From NCBI GenBank assembly GCA_003248565.1, contig QFOV01000004.1, positions 1 through 38,502 on the forward strand: 38,502 nt of DNA. The letters are read 5' to 3'. The notes beneath the pieces were generated by a model, which worked only from the letters and a program-made list of their open reading frames with translations, searched no databases and was not told the origin of the DNA. This DNA is from Stenotrophomonas sp. Lineage in GTDB: Bacteria > Pseudomonadota > Gammaproteobacteria > Xanthomonadales > Xanthomonadaceae. The position numbers and the translations under genes are program-made. The first letter of the stretch is position 1, and each line of letters begins with the position of its first letter. Of this stretch, positions 25,196 through 33,446 are shown piece by piece.

Positions 25196-26128
25196 ATGAA
25201 CCAGCTGTACGCCATCGCCATGATGCTGGTCGTGCTTGCCCTGGTACTGGCTGCGGGCGGCCTGCTCTACCGCGGGCGCCGCAGCCAGCAGGCGGGCGCG
25301 GCATTGCAGACCGCTCTGGACACGGCCCAGCACCTGGAACACGACAAAGCGCCGAAAGCCGGTTGGTGGCGGCAGCGCCTGAGTGACCTCGCCGCCGTCG
25401 GCCAGCACTTCGACGGCAGCCGCGTGCAGAAAGCGCTGCTTGCACCCGAGGACAAGCTGCTGTTGGAACAGGTTGGCTGGAACCACAACACCGGCACCGC
25501 CGCCTTCCTTGCCACCCGCCTGCTGCTTGCCTTGCTGATGCCACTCATCGCCGTGCTGTTGTTGCGGCCGCATGGCGGCGACATGGTCATCATCGTGCTG
25601 GTCGGCTTTGCGCTTGGCATTCTGTTGCCGAAGCTGCTGCTGCGCAGCTGGGCCAGTCGCCTGCGCAGGAAAGTGGATGAAGAATTGCCCTTGCTGATCG
25701 ACCTGCTGCGCCTGCTGCAAGGTGTTGGCTTCAGCATCGACCAAAGCCTGCAGATGGTTAGCGAAAAGTTGCACATTGCCATCCCGGTACTGGGCCACGA
25801 ACTGCAGGTCGCCAATGCCAGCTACAGCCGCGGCCGCAGTCGCGCGCAATCGCTGCGACGGCTCTCCGAGTCCTTCGACAACGACGACCTGCGCAGTCTC
25901 ATGCAGATGATATTGCAGGTGCACCAGCACGGCGGCGCCGTGCAGGAACCGCTCAAGCAGTTCGGCATGCGCCTGCGCGAACAGCGTCGGATGAAGATGA
26001 AGGAGAAGGTCGGCAAGCTCTCGGTGAAGATGACCGTGGTGATGATGATCACCTTGCTGCCTGCACTGATGCTGGTACTTGCCGGGCCCGCCATCATTTC
26101 GCTGGCTGCCGCGATCAAGGGAATGTAA
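25196..26128 (+). CDS. tadC: Tad inner-membrane platform protein TadC
   Basis: Second T2SSF platform protein, partner of TadB. The start at 25196 (M-N-Q-L-Y-A-I-A-M) is chosen over ATG-type codons inside tadB because GGAGAG lies just before it and a membrane helix begins at once. The T2SSF domain shows EELPLLIDLLRLLQGVGFSI, LGHELQVANASYSRGRSR and LRSLMQMILQVHQHGGAVQEPL. The C-terminal helix ends in ALMLVLAGPAIISL. The protein is 310 residues. Its stop overlaps an ATG of the TPR lipoprotein gene (TAATG). Confidence 0.94.
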   Translation: MNQLYAIAMMLVVLALVLAAGGLLYRGRRSQQAGAALQTALDTAQHLEHDKAPKAGWWRQRLSDLAAVGQHFDGSRVQKALLAPEDKLLLEQVGWNHNTGTAAFLATRLLLALLMPLIAVLLLRPHGGDMVIIVLVGFALGILLPKLLLRSWASRLRRKVDEELPLLIDLLRLLQGVGFSIDQSLQMVSEKLHIAIPVLGHELQVANASYSRGRSRAQSLRRLSESFDNDDLRSLMQMILQVHQHGGAVQEPLKQFGMRLREQRRMKMKEKVGKLSVKMTVVMMITLLPALMLVLAGPAIISLAAAIKGM

Positions 26129-26142
26129 TGGGAGCCGACCTG

Positions 26143-26973
26143 ATGAAAACCAAAGCGCTGCTACTGATCGTACTGGTCCCTGCCCTGCTCGCTGGCTGTG
26201 GCGGCAACCGTGCCGCCTACAAGCAACCACCGATCGAACCGGCGCTGGTGGAAGCAGCGCAGGATGATCGCGGCATGTATCTTGGCCTGCTCAAACAGAT
26301 GCAGCAGCAAGGTGCCTACTACGCCTCGTTGGCGCATATCGACGCCTTCCGGCAGCGCTTCGGCGACAGTCCGGAACTGCGCATCCTGCAGGCCAACGCG
26401 CTGCGCGAAACCGGCGATGATGCAACCGCAACCGCCATTTACCGTGGTTTGACCAAAGGCGCACAAGCCGCGCCGGCCTGGCACGGGCTTGGGCTTATCG
26501 CAGCAGCCGCGCGTGACCATGCCGGTGCGCGACTTGCACTCGACAACGCGGTGCGTGCCGACCCACTGAATATCGCCTACCTCGGCGACCTGGGCTTCGC
26601 TCTGTTGCAGGCCGGTCAAGTCGAACCGGCACGGGCGCCTCTGGCCAAGGCCGCCGAACTGGGGCCGGACAACATCCGCGCCATCTCCAATCTTGCGCTG
26701 TGGGCGTTGCTGTCCGGCCAGGCAACAACCGCAGAAAGCATGATGCAGCGGGCAAATCTACCGCCGGCAACCCGAAGCGAGATCTATCGCCTGGCGCAGA
26801 CGTTGCGGCAACCGGTCGCCGCTGCCATTCCCGAAGCGGCGGCAGCGGGCAATACGACCGCCTTGGCTGCCCAGCAGCCAGCAACCAGGGCCACGCATGT
26901 GCCGCGCCCACCCGGCTCGATGCTTGATCGTTTCAGCCCCTCGTCGACCACTTCGCAGGAGGTAACGCCATGA
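26143..26973 (+). CDS. TPR-repeat lipoprotein of the Tad locus (TadD-like)
   Basis: Lipoprotein signal M-K-T-K-A-L-L-L-I-V-L-V-P-A-L-L-A-G-C with lipobox Cys19, then tetratricopeptide repeats over about residues 70-200 (FGDSPELRILQANALRETGD, ATAIYRGLTKG, AWHGLGLIAA, DPLNIAYLGDLGFALLQAG, LGPDNIRAISNLALWALLSG). TadD proteins of this type act as pilotins for the secretin or as assembly scaffolds. The Pro/Ala-rich tail is disordered. ATG 26143 has GGGAG eight bases upstream; ATG 26128, which overlaps the tadC stop, is an alternative that adds five residues. It overlaps the next gene by four bases. Confidence 0.88.
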   Translation: MKTKALLLIVLVPALLAGCGGNRAAYKQPPIEPALVEAAQDDRGMYLGLLKQMQQQGAYYASLAHIDAFRQRFGDSPELRILQANALRETGDDATATAIYRGLTKGAQAAPAWHGLGLIAAAARDHAGARLALDNAVRADPLNIAYLGDLGFALLQAGQVEPARAPLAKAAELGPDNIRAISNLALWALLSGQATTAESMMQRANLPPATRSEIYRLAQTLRQPVAAAIPEAAAAGNTTALAAQQPATRATHVPRPPGSMLDRFSPSSTTSQEVTP

Positions 26974-27374
26974 TCCGGACGGCAGCCATCGCAGCAGCAG
27001 TGCTGCTGTGCAGCTTCGGCAGTTGCGCATCAGCCGCGGCCCAGCACGCACCGTTGATCGAACGCATGGCCGATACCAGCACTGCAGCCAGCGCACACAC
27101 TGGCAGCACGGCGAGTGCAACAAGCGCTGCCACCGCAAGCACGCCGGTGGCGACCACCAGCTTTGCCGACCTGCCACGTTCACAAGTGGGCGACACCACC
27201 CGCGCCCTGTTGCAGCTACAGGCTGACAGCACTCGCCCCGGCACCGCGCTGCCGATGCTCGGCGAGGCCGCCAGTCGCAGCTACCAACGTTATCTCAACA
27301 GCTTTGATCACCCCATCCCCGAGTACTTCGAGGCTGCACTCCCCAATCCCAAGCAAGGCGGCGGCAGCCGCTGA
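26970..27374 (+). CDS. DUF3613-domain secreted protein of the Tad locus
   Basis: A 134-residue protein with a Sec signal (about 1-23, ending ASAAAQ), an Ala/Ser/Thr-rich low-complexity stretch (about 35-65), and a compact conserved C-terminal block: VGDTTRALLQLQAD, LPMLGEAASRSYQRYLNSF and HPIPEYFE. This block matches DUF3613, a domain found almost only beside Tad genes in Xanthomonadaceae and Burkholderiales, with no assigned function. It sits between tadD-like and tadG, overlapping the former by four bases (ATGA) and 8 bp before the latter, so it is almost surely co-expressed with the pilus and probably periplasmic. Confidence 0.85.
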   Translation: MIRTAAIAAAVLLCSFGSCASAAAQHAPLIERMADTSTAASAHTGSTASATSAATASTPVATTSFADLPRSQVGDTTRALLQLQADSTRPGTALPMLGEAASRSYQRYLNSFDHPIPEYFEAALPNPKQGGGSR

Positions 27375-27382
27375 GGCCAACC

Positions 27383-29530
27383 ATGGACAGCCCGCGCCCG
27401 GCTTCACTTCCACCGTCACGCGCGCTACGCGATCTACCCAACACCACGCGCCAACGTGGCGGTGCAGGCCTGCCAATGTTGTTGCTGCTGCTCGGCCTAG
27501 TGGTGATACTTGGTCTGGTCGAGGTCGGTTACCTGTATTGGAGCAAGCGGGATGTGCAGAAGACCGCCGACCTGGCTGCGTTGGCGGGCGCGCAACGCCT
27601 CGAGCTGTGCACCACCGACTACAAGGACAACCTGGCCGCGCGCAACAACGCACTGACCGACAATCAGTTCGCCGGTCAACTGGCGATCAGCTGCGGCTAC
27701 TGGGGCGCCGAGCTGGCACCGGGCGCCCGCTTTGTCGGCGTTGCCAACAACCGCCCCTTGAATGCGGTACAGGTCACCGCCTCACGGCAAGCTGTACCGC
27801 TGCTGGGCCAGCTCACCTCCCTGCCGCGCATCAGCGCCACCGCCGTTGCCAAGCGCAGCTCCCCGCAGGCGGCTTTCAGCGTCGGTTCGCGGCTGCTCAA
27901 CACCAACAGCAATGCACCGCTGCAGGGGATACTGCGATTGGTCGGCGTCGATCTGACCCAGACCCAGATCGCCAGCTACCAGGGCCTGGCCAACGTCAAG
28001 ATCACCCCCAGGGGGCTGCTGCAGGCATTGGGCATCCCGGTAGCCACCGACATCAACGTCGGTGAATTGAACAGCCTGCTTGCCGCCAACCAGGTCTCCG
28101 TCGGCAGGCTGCTGGAAGTGATGGCCAGCTTGGCAAACCAGCAGGGACTGGCCGGCGTCGACCTGCGCCTGCTGCAGCAGAAGCTGCTTGGCGCCGGTAT
28201 CAGCAACGCGCTGGTGCAGTTGGGCTCCACCGCCAGCAGCGCGGGCCTGTTCGCCAAGATCGCCGGCGGCAGCGAAGCGGCCAACGGCGCGCTGGATGTG
28301 GACCTCAATGCGCTCGACCTGCTTGGCACCAGCATCTCCATCGCCAACTCCAAGCACGCCGTCGAGATTCCGCAGCTGGACGTCCTCGGCCTGCTCAAAG
28401 CCAAGGCCAGCATTGTCGAGCCTGCCTCGATCGGCATCGGCCCGGTCGGCACCACCGCCTACAACAGCCAGGTGCGGCTGTTCCTGGATATCGACTCGCA
28501 ACGGATTCCCGCACTTGGCACGGTACTGAACTGGTTGGGCACGCGCATCAAACTGCCCACCTACATCGACGTGATCGACGGCTTCGGCCAACTCACCGCC
28601 ATCGATTGTTCAAGCCAACCGGCGACGGCCAAGGTCGACGTCACCAGCGCCATCGCCAACGTCTGCATCGGCAAGGCCACCACACCATGGGATTCAACCC
28701 GTGAGCTGTGCCGCACCGGGCTGGGCAGCGAGACCCTGGTCAGCCTGCTCGGCCGCGATGTGCTCAACAAGAAGATTTCGCTGGAAGCACTGTCACAGAG
28801 CGATCAGCTGACCTTGAGCGCTGGCCAGACCGGCACCGTCAAACCCAATGACCTGAAGGTGGGCAAGCTGGTATCGGACCTCGTCGATGCCTTGCTCGGC
28901 ACCGTGCAGTCACTGTTCGCTCCACAGGGCAACAGCAGCGATGCGGCCAAGGATCTGGCCGTGCAGTATCTGGAAGCCACCAAGAAAAACGGCCTGTACC
29001 AGCCCGCCGTCGTGGTGCAGGCCCTGACCAACGGCAACAGCGACGCCAATCTCCCGGCACTTGGCAGTTGGACCACCGAGATCCCAACCTGCGACAGCTG
29101 GCTGCTGGGCTGCACGCCCAAGAAAGTGCAGGGCGACGTCTGGCAGGGCTTTCTCTACGAGACCACGATCAGCAAGCCCAGCGTGCTCGGTGGCCTGCTC
29201 GACGTACTCGGGCTGACATCCTGCCAGGGCCTGATCGCCGGCCTGGCCTTCAATGACTGCGTCAGCAATTCGCTGGCCAAGTACCTGCAGACCAAGCCCG
29301 GCGGCCTCAGCGGCAGCGGCGGCTACAACCCGGTGACCGGCAGCGGAAGCTGCAGCAGCGTGCTCTGCCTGTTGCTCAAACCCGTCATCGACAACACCTT
29401 GCGGCCGCTGCTCGATGGCGTCGGCAACCTGCTGTCAAAGCTGCTGTCAGACGTCCTGGGCCTGCAGTTGGGCCGTACCGACGTGCACATGCAGTCGATC
29501 CAATGCGGCCGCAGCCAGCTGGTCGAATGA
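27383..29530 (+). CDS. tadG: TadG-like pilus protein, large
   Basis: A 715-residue protein with a short cytoplasmic N-terminus, one membrane helix (about 30-53: LPMLLLLLGLVVILGLVEVGYLYW) and the TadG/TadE-like start of the periplasmic part (KRDVQKTADLAALAGAQRL). The extracytoplasmic region is mostly novel to the eye: Leu/Ala/Gly-rich, with cysteines near 75, 95, 410, 425 and several in the last 200 residues. No von Willebrand MIDAS motif was seen, unlike some TadG proteins. TadG is proposed as a tip or anchoring component. It is the last gene of the locus; the DUF2968 frame overlaps its 3' end, but that gene's likely start lies beyond. Confidence 0.82.
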   Translation: MDSPRPASLPPSRALRDLPNTTRQRGGAGLPMLLLLLGLVVILGLVEVGYLYWSKRDVQKTADLAALAGAQRLELCTTDYKDNLAARNNALTDNQFAGQLAISCGYWGAELAPGARFVGVANNRPLNAVQVTASRQAVPLLGQLTSLPRISATAVAKRSSPQAAFSVGSRLLNTNSNAPLQGILRLVGVDLTQTQIASYQGLANVKITPRGLLQALGIPVATDINVGELNSLLAANQVSVGRLLEVMASLANQQGLAGVDLRLLQQKLLGAGISNALVQLGSTASSAGLFAKIAGGSEAANGALDVDLNALDLLGTSISIANSKHAVEIPQLDVLGLLKAKASIVEPASIGIGPVGTTAYNSQVRLFLDIDSQRIPALGTVLNWLGTRIKLPTYIDVIDGFGQLTAIDCSSQPATAKVDVTSAIANVCIGKATTPWDSTRELCRTGLGSETLVSLLGRDVLNKKISLEALSQSDQLTLSAGQTGTVKPNDLKVGKLVSDLVDALLGTVQSLFAPQGNSSDAAKDLAVQYLEATKKNGLYQPAVVVQALTNGNSDANLPALGSWTTEIPTCDSWLLGCTPKKVQGDVWQGFLYETTISKPSVLGGLLDVLGLTSCQGLIAGLAFNDCVSNSLAKYLQTKPGGLSGSGGYNPVTGSGSCSSVLCLLLKPVIDNTLRPLLDGVGNLLSKLLSDVLGLQLGRTDVHMQSIQCGRSQLVE

Positions 29531-29569
29531 GCGCCTTCCCGAACAGTGCAGAAGCCCACGCCGCAATGC

Positions 29570-29597
29570 TTTCCAGCGCCAGATCGCGTGCTATGCT
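29570..29597 (+). promoter_or_regulatory. Probable promoter of the DUF2968 gene
   Basis: TTTCCA (29570-29575) and an extended -10, TG-C-TATGCT (29589-29597), with a 16-base spacer between the hexamers, lie in the gap after tadG. This argues that the following gene is transcribed independently of the Tad operon and that its start lies beyond 29605. Confidence 0.5.
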
Positions 29598-29664
29598 CGG
29601 GTACGAACAAGGCGCATTCATGAAATGCGACGGCCATCGCAATTCGGGGGAATTACGGGGACTT

Positions 29665-30399
29665 ATGAGAAGGATCGAAATGCTTCCGAGCCGGTTTGGC
29701 TGTGCACTACTCCTGGTCATTGGCGTGCTCACGGCACCGGTTGCGATGGCTGGCCGTTGGCAGCGCGGTGAAGCCGAGGTACCGGCCGCCCCCGCCAACA
29801 GCGAAGACAGCGCGGTGGGCAATACCGTGGCCGAGCTGAAACGCTTGATGGGCAACCAGGAACTTACCGAGCTGCGCACCACCTACAACGGTAACTACGG
29901 TGCCAGCCTGCTGTTCCATGCCGATTCGCTGAACTATTACGTGGCGCTGTTCCACGAGAAGGAATTCTGGCGTGTCATCCGCACCGACTCCGTCGAGAAC
30001 GCCGAGACGCTTTATCTCACCTTCGCCGACCAGACCAAGCAGTTGGCCCAGGTCTATCTGGACACGATCCGGTTGCAGGCCGGCAAGGCTTACAGCGAGA
30101 AACTGGTGGCCATGAATGAGCGCCGCCTGCGCGGCCTGCAGCAGGAAGTGGAACAGCAACGCCAGCAGTCGCTGCAGGTCAGCAACGCCCTGCAGGAGCG
30201 CAAGCAGCAGGCGGTGGCGCTGAGCTCGGACCTGCGCGCCACCAACACCCAGCTGGAAGCCCTGAACCAGCAGATCAAGGCCTTGCAGGCGCAGCAGGTC
30301 AATCCCGAGTTGACCCTGCCAGCCACTCCCAGCGTGGCCCCGGCTACCGCGGCCACCCCGGTGCCCCCCGCCAGCCAGGAACCGGCCAGCCACCCCTGA
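29665..30399 (+). CDS. DUF2968-domain secreted protein
   Basis: A protein with a signal peptide (M-R-R-I-E-M-L-P-S-R-F-G-C... ending PVAMA) and a conserved block: TVAELKRLMGNQELTELRTTY, YGASLLFHADSLNYYVALFH, EKEFWRVIRT. After this comes a long heptad-rich coiled coil (about 110-190) and a Pro/Ala tail. DUF2968 has no known function and is found mainly in Xanthomonadaceae and Burkholderiales. The frame is open back to 29503, inside tadG, but a promoter at 29570-29597 makes those starts unlikely. ATG 29665 or ATG 29680 (with AAGGA six bases upstream) remain. A strong terminator follows. Confidence 0.82.
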   Translation: MRRIEMLPSRFGCALLLVIGVLTAPVAMAGRWQRGEAEVPAAPANSEDSAVGNTVAELKRLMGNQELTELRTTYNGNYGASLLFHADSLNYYVALFHEKEFWRVIRTDSVENAETLYLTFADQTKQLAQVYLDTIRLQAGKAYSEKLVAMNERRLRGLQQEVEQQRQQSLQVSNALQERKQQAVALSSDLRATNTQLEALNQQIKALQAQQVNPELTLPATPSVAPATAATPVPPASQEPASHP

Positions 30400-30423
30400 G
30401 GCCCAGGCTCCGAGGAGAAAAAG

Positions 30424-30455
30424 ACGCCGCCTTCCCCAGGAAAGGCGGCGTTTTT
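30424..30455 (+). terminator. Rho-independent terminator after the DUF2968 gene
   Basis: CGCCGCCTT (30425-30433) and AAGGCGGCG (30442-30450) form a perfect 9-bp stem with an 8-base loop, followed by five T. It lies 25 bases after the stop codon. Confidence 0.9.
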
Positions 30456-30632
30456 GTAGTGCCGAGCCATGCTCGGCAGGGCTCGCCCAGCATGGCATCA
30501 GCACGCGAAGCGCCTACCCCTCCCCAGCCCTCCCCTTCGCTACGCCAAAGGGAGGGAGCCGAGCGTAGTGCCGAGCCATGCTCGGCAGGGGCGTTACCGG
30601 GGAAACCCTTGCCGCGCATGCCTCGGCACTAC
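30456..30632. repeat. Cluster of GTAG-starting palindromes (SMAG-like)
   Basis: GTAGTGCCGAGCCATGCTCG begins at 30456 and again at 30565 (identical 23-base copies, 109 bp apart, each able to fold as TGCCGAGC/GCTCGGCA). A third, diverged copy lies inverted, ending at 30632 (reads GTAGTGCCGAGGCATG on the minus strand). Between them CCTCCCCTT / AAAGGGAGG forms another imperfect hairpin. The GTAG start and palindrome fit the mobile intergenic repeats named SMAG in Stenotrophomonas. They occupy the 368-bp gap between the DUF2968 and cnoX genes; the remainder holds the terminator and the cnoX promoter. Confidence 0.82.
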
Positions 30633-30709
30633 CGGCTTTATCCGTGAAGCCCCTATCCAGCACCCTGCAACCGCCACACCTGTCATTTCCCCACCAGTTC
30701 CCACAGAGG

Positions 30710-30738
30710 TTGAGAACCCGCCCCGCCGTCGCCATAAA
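30710..30738 (+). promoter_or_regulatory. Sigma-70-type promoter of cnoX
   Basis: TTGAGA (30710-30715, 5 of 6) and CATAAA (30733-30738, 4 of 6) are separated by exactly 17 bases. The predicted start is near 30745, leaving a leader of about 23 bases before the ATG. Confidence 0.6.
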
Positions 30739-30767
30739 GGAAGTTCCTGACAGCAACGTAGCCAGCC

Positions 30768-31631
30768 ATGAGCGATCTTCCCCACGTATTCGAGGCAACC
30801 ACCGAAACCTTCGAGGCCGAAGTCCTGCAGAAATCGATGCAGACTCCGGTGCTGGTCGATTTCTGGGCCACCTGGTGCGGGCCATGCAAGAGCCTGGGGC
30901 CGATCCTGGAGAAGCTCGCCGGCGAGTACAACGGTGCGTTCGAGCTGGCCAAGGTCGACGTCGACAAGGAGCAACAGGTTGCTGCCGCCTTCCAGATCCG
31001 CTCGGTACCCACCGTTTTCCTGATCAAGGATGGGCAGATTGTCGATGGCTTCCCCGGCGCGATGCCGGAGGGCCAGCTGCGTGAATTCCTGACCCAGCAC
31101 GGTGTAGTGCCCGCTGAAGCGGCGGCGGCCGTCGATGCTGAGATCCAGGCCTTGCCACTGGACCCGCAGGCCGAAATCGCCGCATTGCGCGAGGCCATCG
31201 CCGCCGAGCCGGACAAAGCCGAGCTGAAACTCGACCTGGCCCTGGCACTGCTCAAGACCGGTGCAACCGCCGAGGCCGGGCAGTTGCTGGACGGCCTGCC
31301 GGCCAACCTCGCCACCGACGACCGCGCCATCCGCGCACGCGCGCGCCTGGACTTTGCCGCCGCCTTGCAGGACGCACCGGCCGCCGATCTCCTGGCAGCG
31401 CGCCTGCAGGCCGACGCGAATGACCTGGAAGCGCGTTACCTGCTGGGCATCCAGCAGCTGTTGGCAGGCGAGGATGAAGCTGCGCTGGAGCAGTTCATCG
31501 AGATGCTGCGCATCGACCGCAGCTTCCGCGACAGCCTGCCCAAGAAAGCGTTGATCGACGCCTTCCGGGTGATCGAAGACGAAGACCTGGTGGGGCGCTA
31601 CCGCCGCAAGATGTCTTCGCTACTGTTTTAA
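30768..31631 (+). CDS. cnoX: CnoX/YbbN-type thioredoxin-TPR chaperedoxin
   Basis: CnoX proteins protect unfolded proteins from oxidative aggregation and hand them to GroEL. A thioredoxin domain covers about residues 8-110 with an intact active site, W36-C-G-P-C40, and the cis-Pro motif SVPT near 80. The C-terminal half is helical TPR-like (EIAALREAIAAEPDKAELKLDLALALLKTG; ALEQFIEMLRIDRSFRD), the standard CnoX layout. In E. coli CnoX the redox motif is degenerate, whereas here both Cys are present, so true thiol-disulfide activity is expected, as reported for Caulobacter CnoX. The gene has its own promoter. The 287-residue length is typical. Confidence 0.93.
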   Translation: MSDLPHVFEATTETFEAEVLQKSMQTPVLVDFWATWCGPCKSLGPILEKLAGEYNGAFELAKVDVDKEQQVAAAFQIRSVPTVFLIKDGQIVDGFPGAMPEGQLREFLTQHGVVPAEAAAAVDAEIQALPLDPQAEIAALREAIAAEPDKAELKLDLALALLKTGATAEAGQLLDGLPANLATDDRAIRARARLDFAAALQDAPAADLLAARLQADANDLEARYLLGIQQLLAGEDEAALEQFIEMLRIDRSFRDSLPKKALIDAFRVIEDEDLVGRYRRKMSSLLF

Positions 31632-31657
31632 CTTGGCGCCAGACAGTTCAATTTGCG

Positions 31658-31680
31658 TGTCAATTGCACGAAAATTGACA
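31658..31680. promoter_or_regulatory. Perfect dyad upstream of the FecR/CHASE2 operon
   Basis: TGTCAATT (31658-31665) and AATTGACA (31673-31680) are perfect 8-bp arms around 7 bases, 114 bp upstream of the LysM-FecR start. The AT-rich symmetric form fits a dimeric operator. A second hairpin, CCGTGG/CCACGG (31701-31718), lies just downstream. Confidence 0.5.
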
Positions 31681-31793
31681 GCCCATCGTGGATGATCCGG
31701 CCGTGGCCCTCACCACGGCGCCTTGGATCGCATGATGATGAAGTTGCAAGCAGCACGATGTCAGCGTAACGGACACGCGTTTTTGGAGCCTAA

Positions 31794-33446
31794 GTGGCCG
31801 TGAGTAACATCGACGTTCGCCCATCCCTGGTGCAGCTGCTGGTCGCTGCATTGCTGCTGTGCTGGGCAACATTGGCCAGCGCCCAGGACTGGAACTACCG
31901 CGCGCGCCCCGGCGATACCCTGTGGGACCTGGGCGCACGCTACCTCAAGGCCGATGTGCAGTGGCAGCAGCTGCAGGCACATAACAGGATTGCCGATCCG
32001 TACCGGCTCGCGCCCGGCCAGACCCTGCGCTTCCCTATCGCCTGGTTGCGCGTACAGCCGGCACCGGCCCGGGTGGTTGCATTGCGCGGCCAGGTCCAGG
32101 TCAGCGATCCGGTCAACGGCACGCGCGCCTTGCAGGCCAACATGCTGCTGCCGATCGGCAGCCAGCTGCAGACCGGTGACGATGCCAGCGTCACCCTCAG
32201 CTTTGCCGATGATTCACGCCTGCAACTTCGCGAGAATTCGCTGCTGCAGCTGGACCAGCTCAGCAGCTATGGCGCCACCGGCATGGTGGATACCCGCATG
32301 CGCCTGCAACGCGGACGCAGCAGCAACCAGGTGACGCCAGCGCGCGGGCCGGCATCGCGCTACATCATCACCGCTCCGACCGCGACCAGCAGCGTGCGCG
32401 GCACCTTGTTCCGGGTGAACGCCGGCGACGAAGACAGTCCTGCAGCCACCGAGGTCGTCGAGGGTCGAGTGCAGGTAGGCAATCGCGCCGGCCAGCGGGT
32501 GATTGGTGGCGGCCACGCAACCCTGATCCGTGCAGCGGGCACCGCGCCAGCACAGCCGCGGCCCTTGCTGCCGGCCCCACAGCTGCTTGAATCACAATTG
32601 CGGCTGCAGCCACTGCCGTTGCTGGCTGCCTGGCAACCACTGGATGCGGCCAAGGGCTACCGGGTTGAAGTCGTACTGGCGGCGACACCAGACGTCGTAC
32701 TGTTCGCCCGCGAGCTGGCAGAACCGCAGATCCGCATCGACAGCTTGCCGCCAGGCCAGCTGCGCCTGCTGGTCCGCGCCATCGACACCGACGGCGTCGA
32801 GGGCCTGGATGCCGAACATGATTTTTCGGTGCCCGAAGGCCTGCCCGCGCCGTTGACACTCGCGCCACTGCATGGACAGACCGTGCATCAGCTGCAGCCT
32901 CGCTTCCAGTGGGCCAAGGTTGCCGGCGCCACTGGCAGCGTGCTTCAGATCGCCGACAATCCAGACTTCCTGCACCCCTTGGTCGAACAACAGGCCCACA
33001 ACCAGCAAGTGCGCATCCATAGCCCCCTGCCGGCGGGGAACTATTTCTGGCGACTGGCCTCAATCGATGCTGGCAACATGCCCGGCCGCTACGGCCAGGC
33101 ATTGCCGCTGCAACTCAGTGATGTGCCCGCTGCGACACCTCTGGACTCGACCAGGGGCCAAAAAGGCCTGCTGACCCTGCGCTGGCCGGCCGACAGCGCC
33201 GCCCAGCACTATCGCGTGCAGATCTCGCGCAAGGCAGACTTCTCCCGACTGCTGCTGGATGAACACGTGGACATCCCCGAGATCGCATTCAAGCACCCCT
33301 GGCGTGGCGGCACCCTGCACGTGCGTGTGCAGAGCATCGAAGACGATGGCTATGCCAGCACCTTCTCCACGCCGCAGCAGATCCAGCTGCGCTGCCGGCT
33401 CTGCTATGGCGCCGGCGCCGGCGCCTTGTTGCTGCTCGCCTTATGA
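31794..33446 (+). CDS. LysM and FecR domain periplasmic protein
   Basis: Secreted 550-residue protein. A signal peptide (about 1-31, ending ATLASAQ) precedes a LysM peptidoglycan-binding domain (about 32-83: YRARPGDTLWDLGARYL, RLAPGQTLRFP). A FecR domain follows (about 93-240: VVALRGQVQV, LQTGDDASVTLSFADDS, ITAPTATSSVRGTLFRV, EVVEGRVQV). Two or three beta-rich repeats then resemble FN3 modules, each with a FxWAKVAGA- or LRWPADS-type start, and a short hydrophobic tail ends the protein. There is no neighbouring ECF sigma factor, so it is not a classic FecR signal relay. The GTG start has GGAG five bases upstream. Its stop overlaps the CHASE2-GGDEF start (ATGA). Confidence 0.9.
   Translation: MAVSNIDVRPSLVQLLVAALLLCWATLASAQDWNYRARPGDTLWDLGARYLKADVQWQQLQAHNRIADPYRLAPGQTLRFPIAWLRVQPAPARVVALRGQVQVSDPVNGTRALQANMLLPIGSQLQTGDDASVTLSFADDSRLQLRENSLLQLDQLSSYGATGMVDTRMRLQRGRSSNQVTPARGPASRYIITAPTATSSVRGTLFRVNAGDEDSPAATEVVEGRVQVGNRAGQRVIGGGHATLIRAAGTAPAQPRPLLPAPQLLESQLRLQPLPLLAAWQPLDAAKGYRVEVVLAATPDVVLFARELAEPQIRIDSLPPGQLRLLVRAIDTDGVEGLDAEHDFSVPEGLPAPLTLAPLHGQTVHQLQPRFQWAKVAGATGSVLQIADNPDFLHPLVEQQAHNQQVRIHSPLPAGNYFWRLASIDAGNMPGRYGQALPLQLSDVPAATPLDSTRGQKGLLTLRWPADSAAQHYRVQISRKADFSRLLLDEHVDIPEIAFKHPWRGGTLHVRVQSIEDDGYASTFSTPQQIQLRCRLCYGAGAGALLLLAL

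Noticed and set aside
29503..29664. DUF2968 start inside tadG
   Set aside because: The sequence between 29570 and 29597 looks like its promoter, and a signal peptide begins only after 29665.
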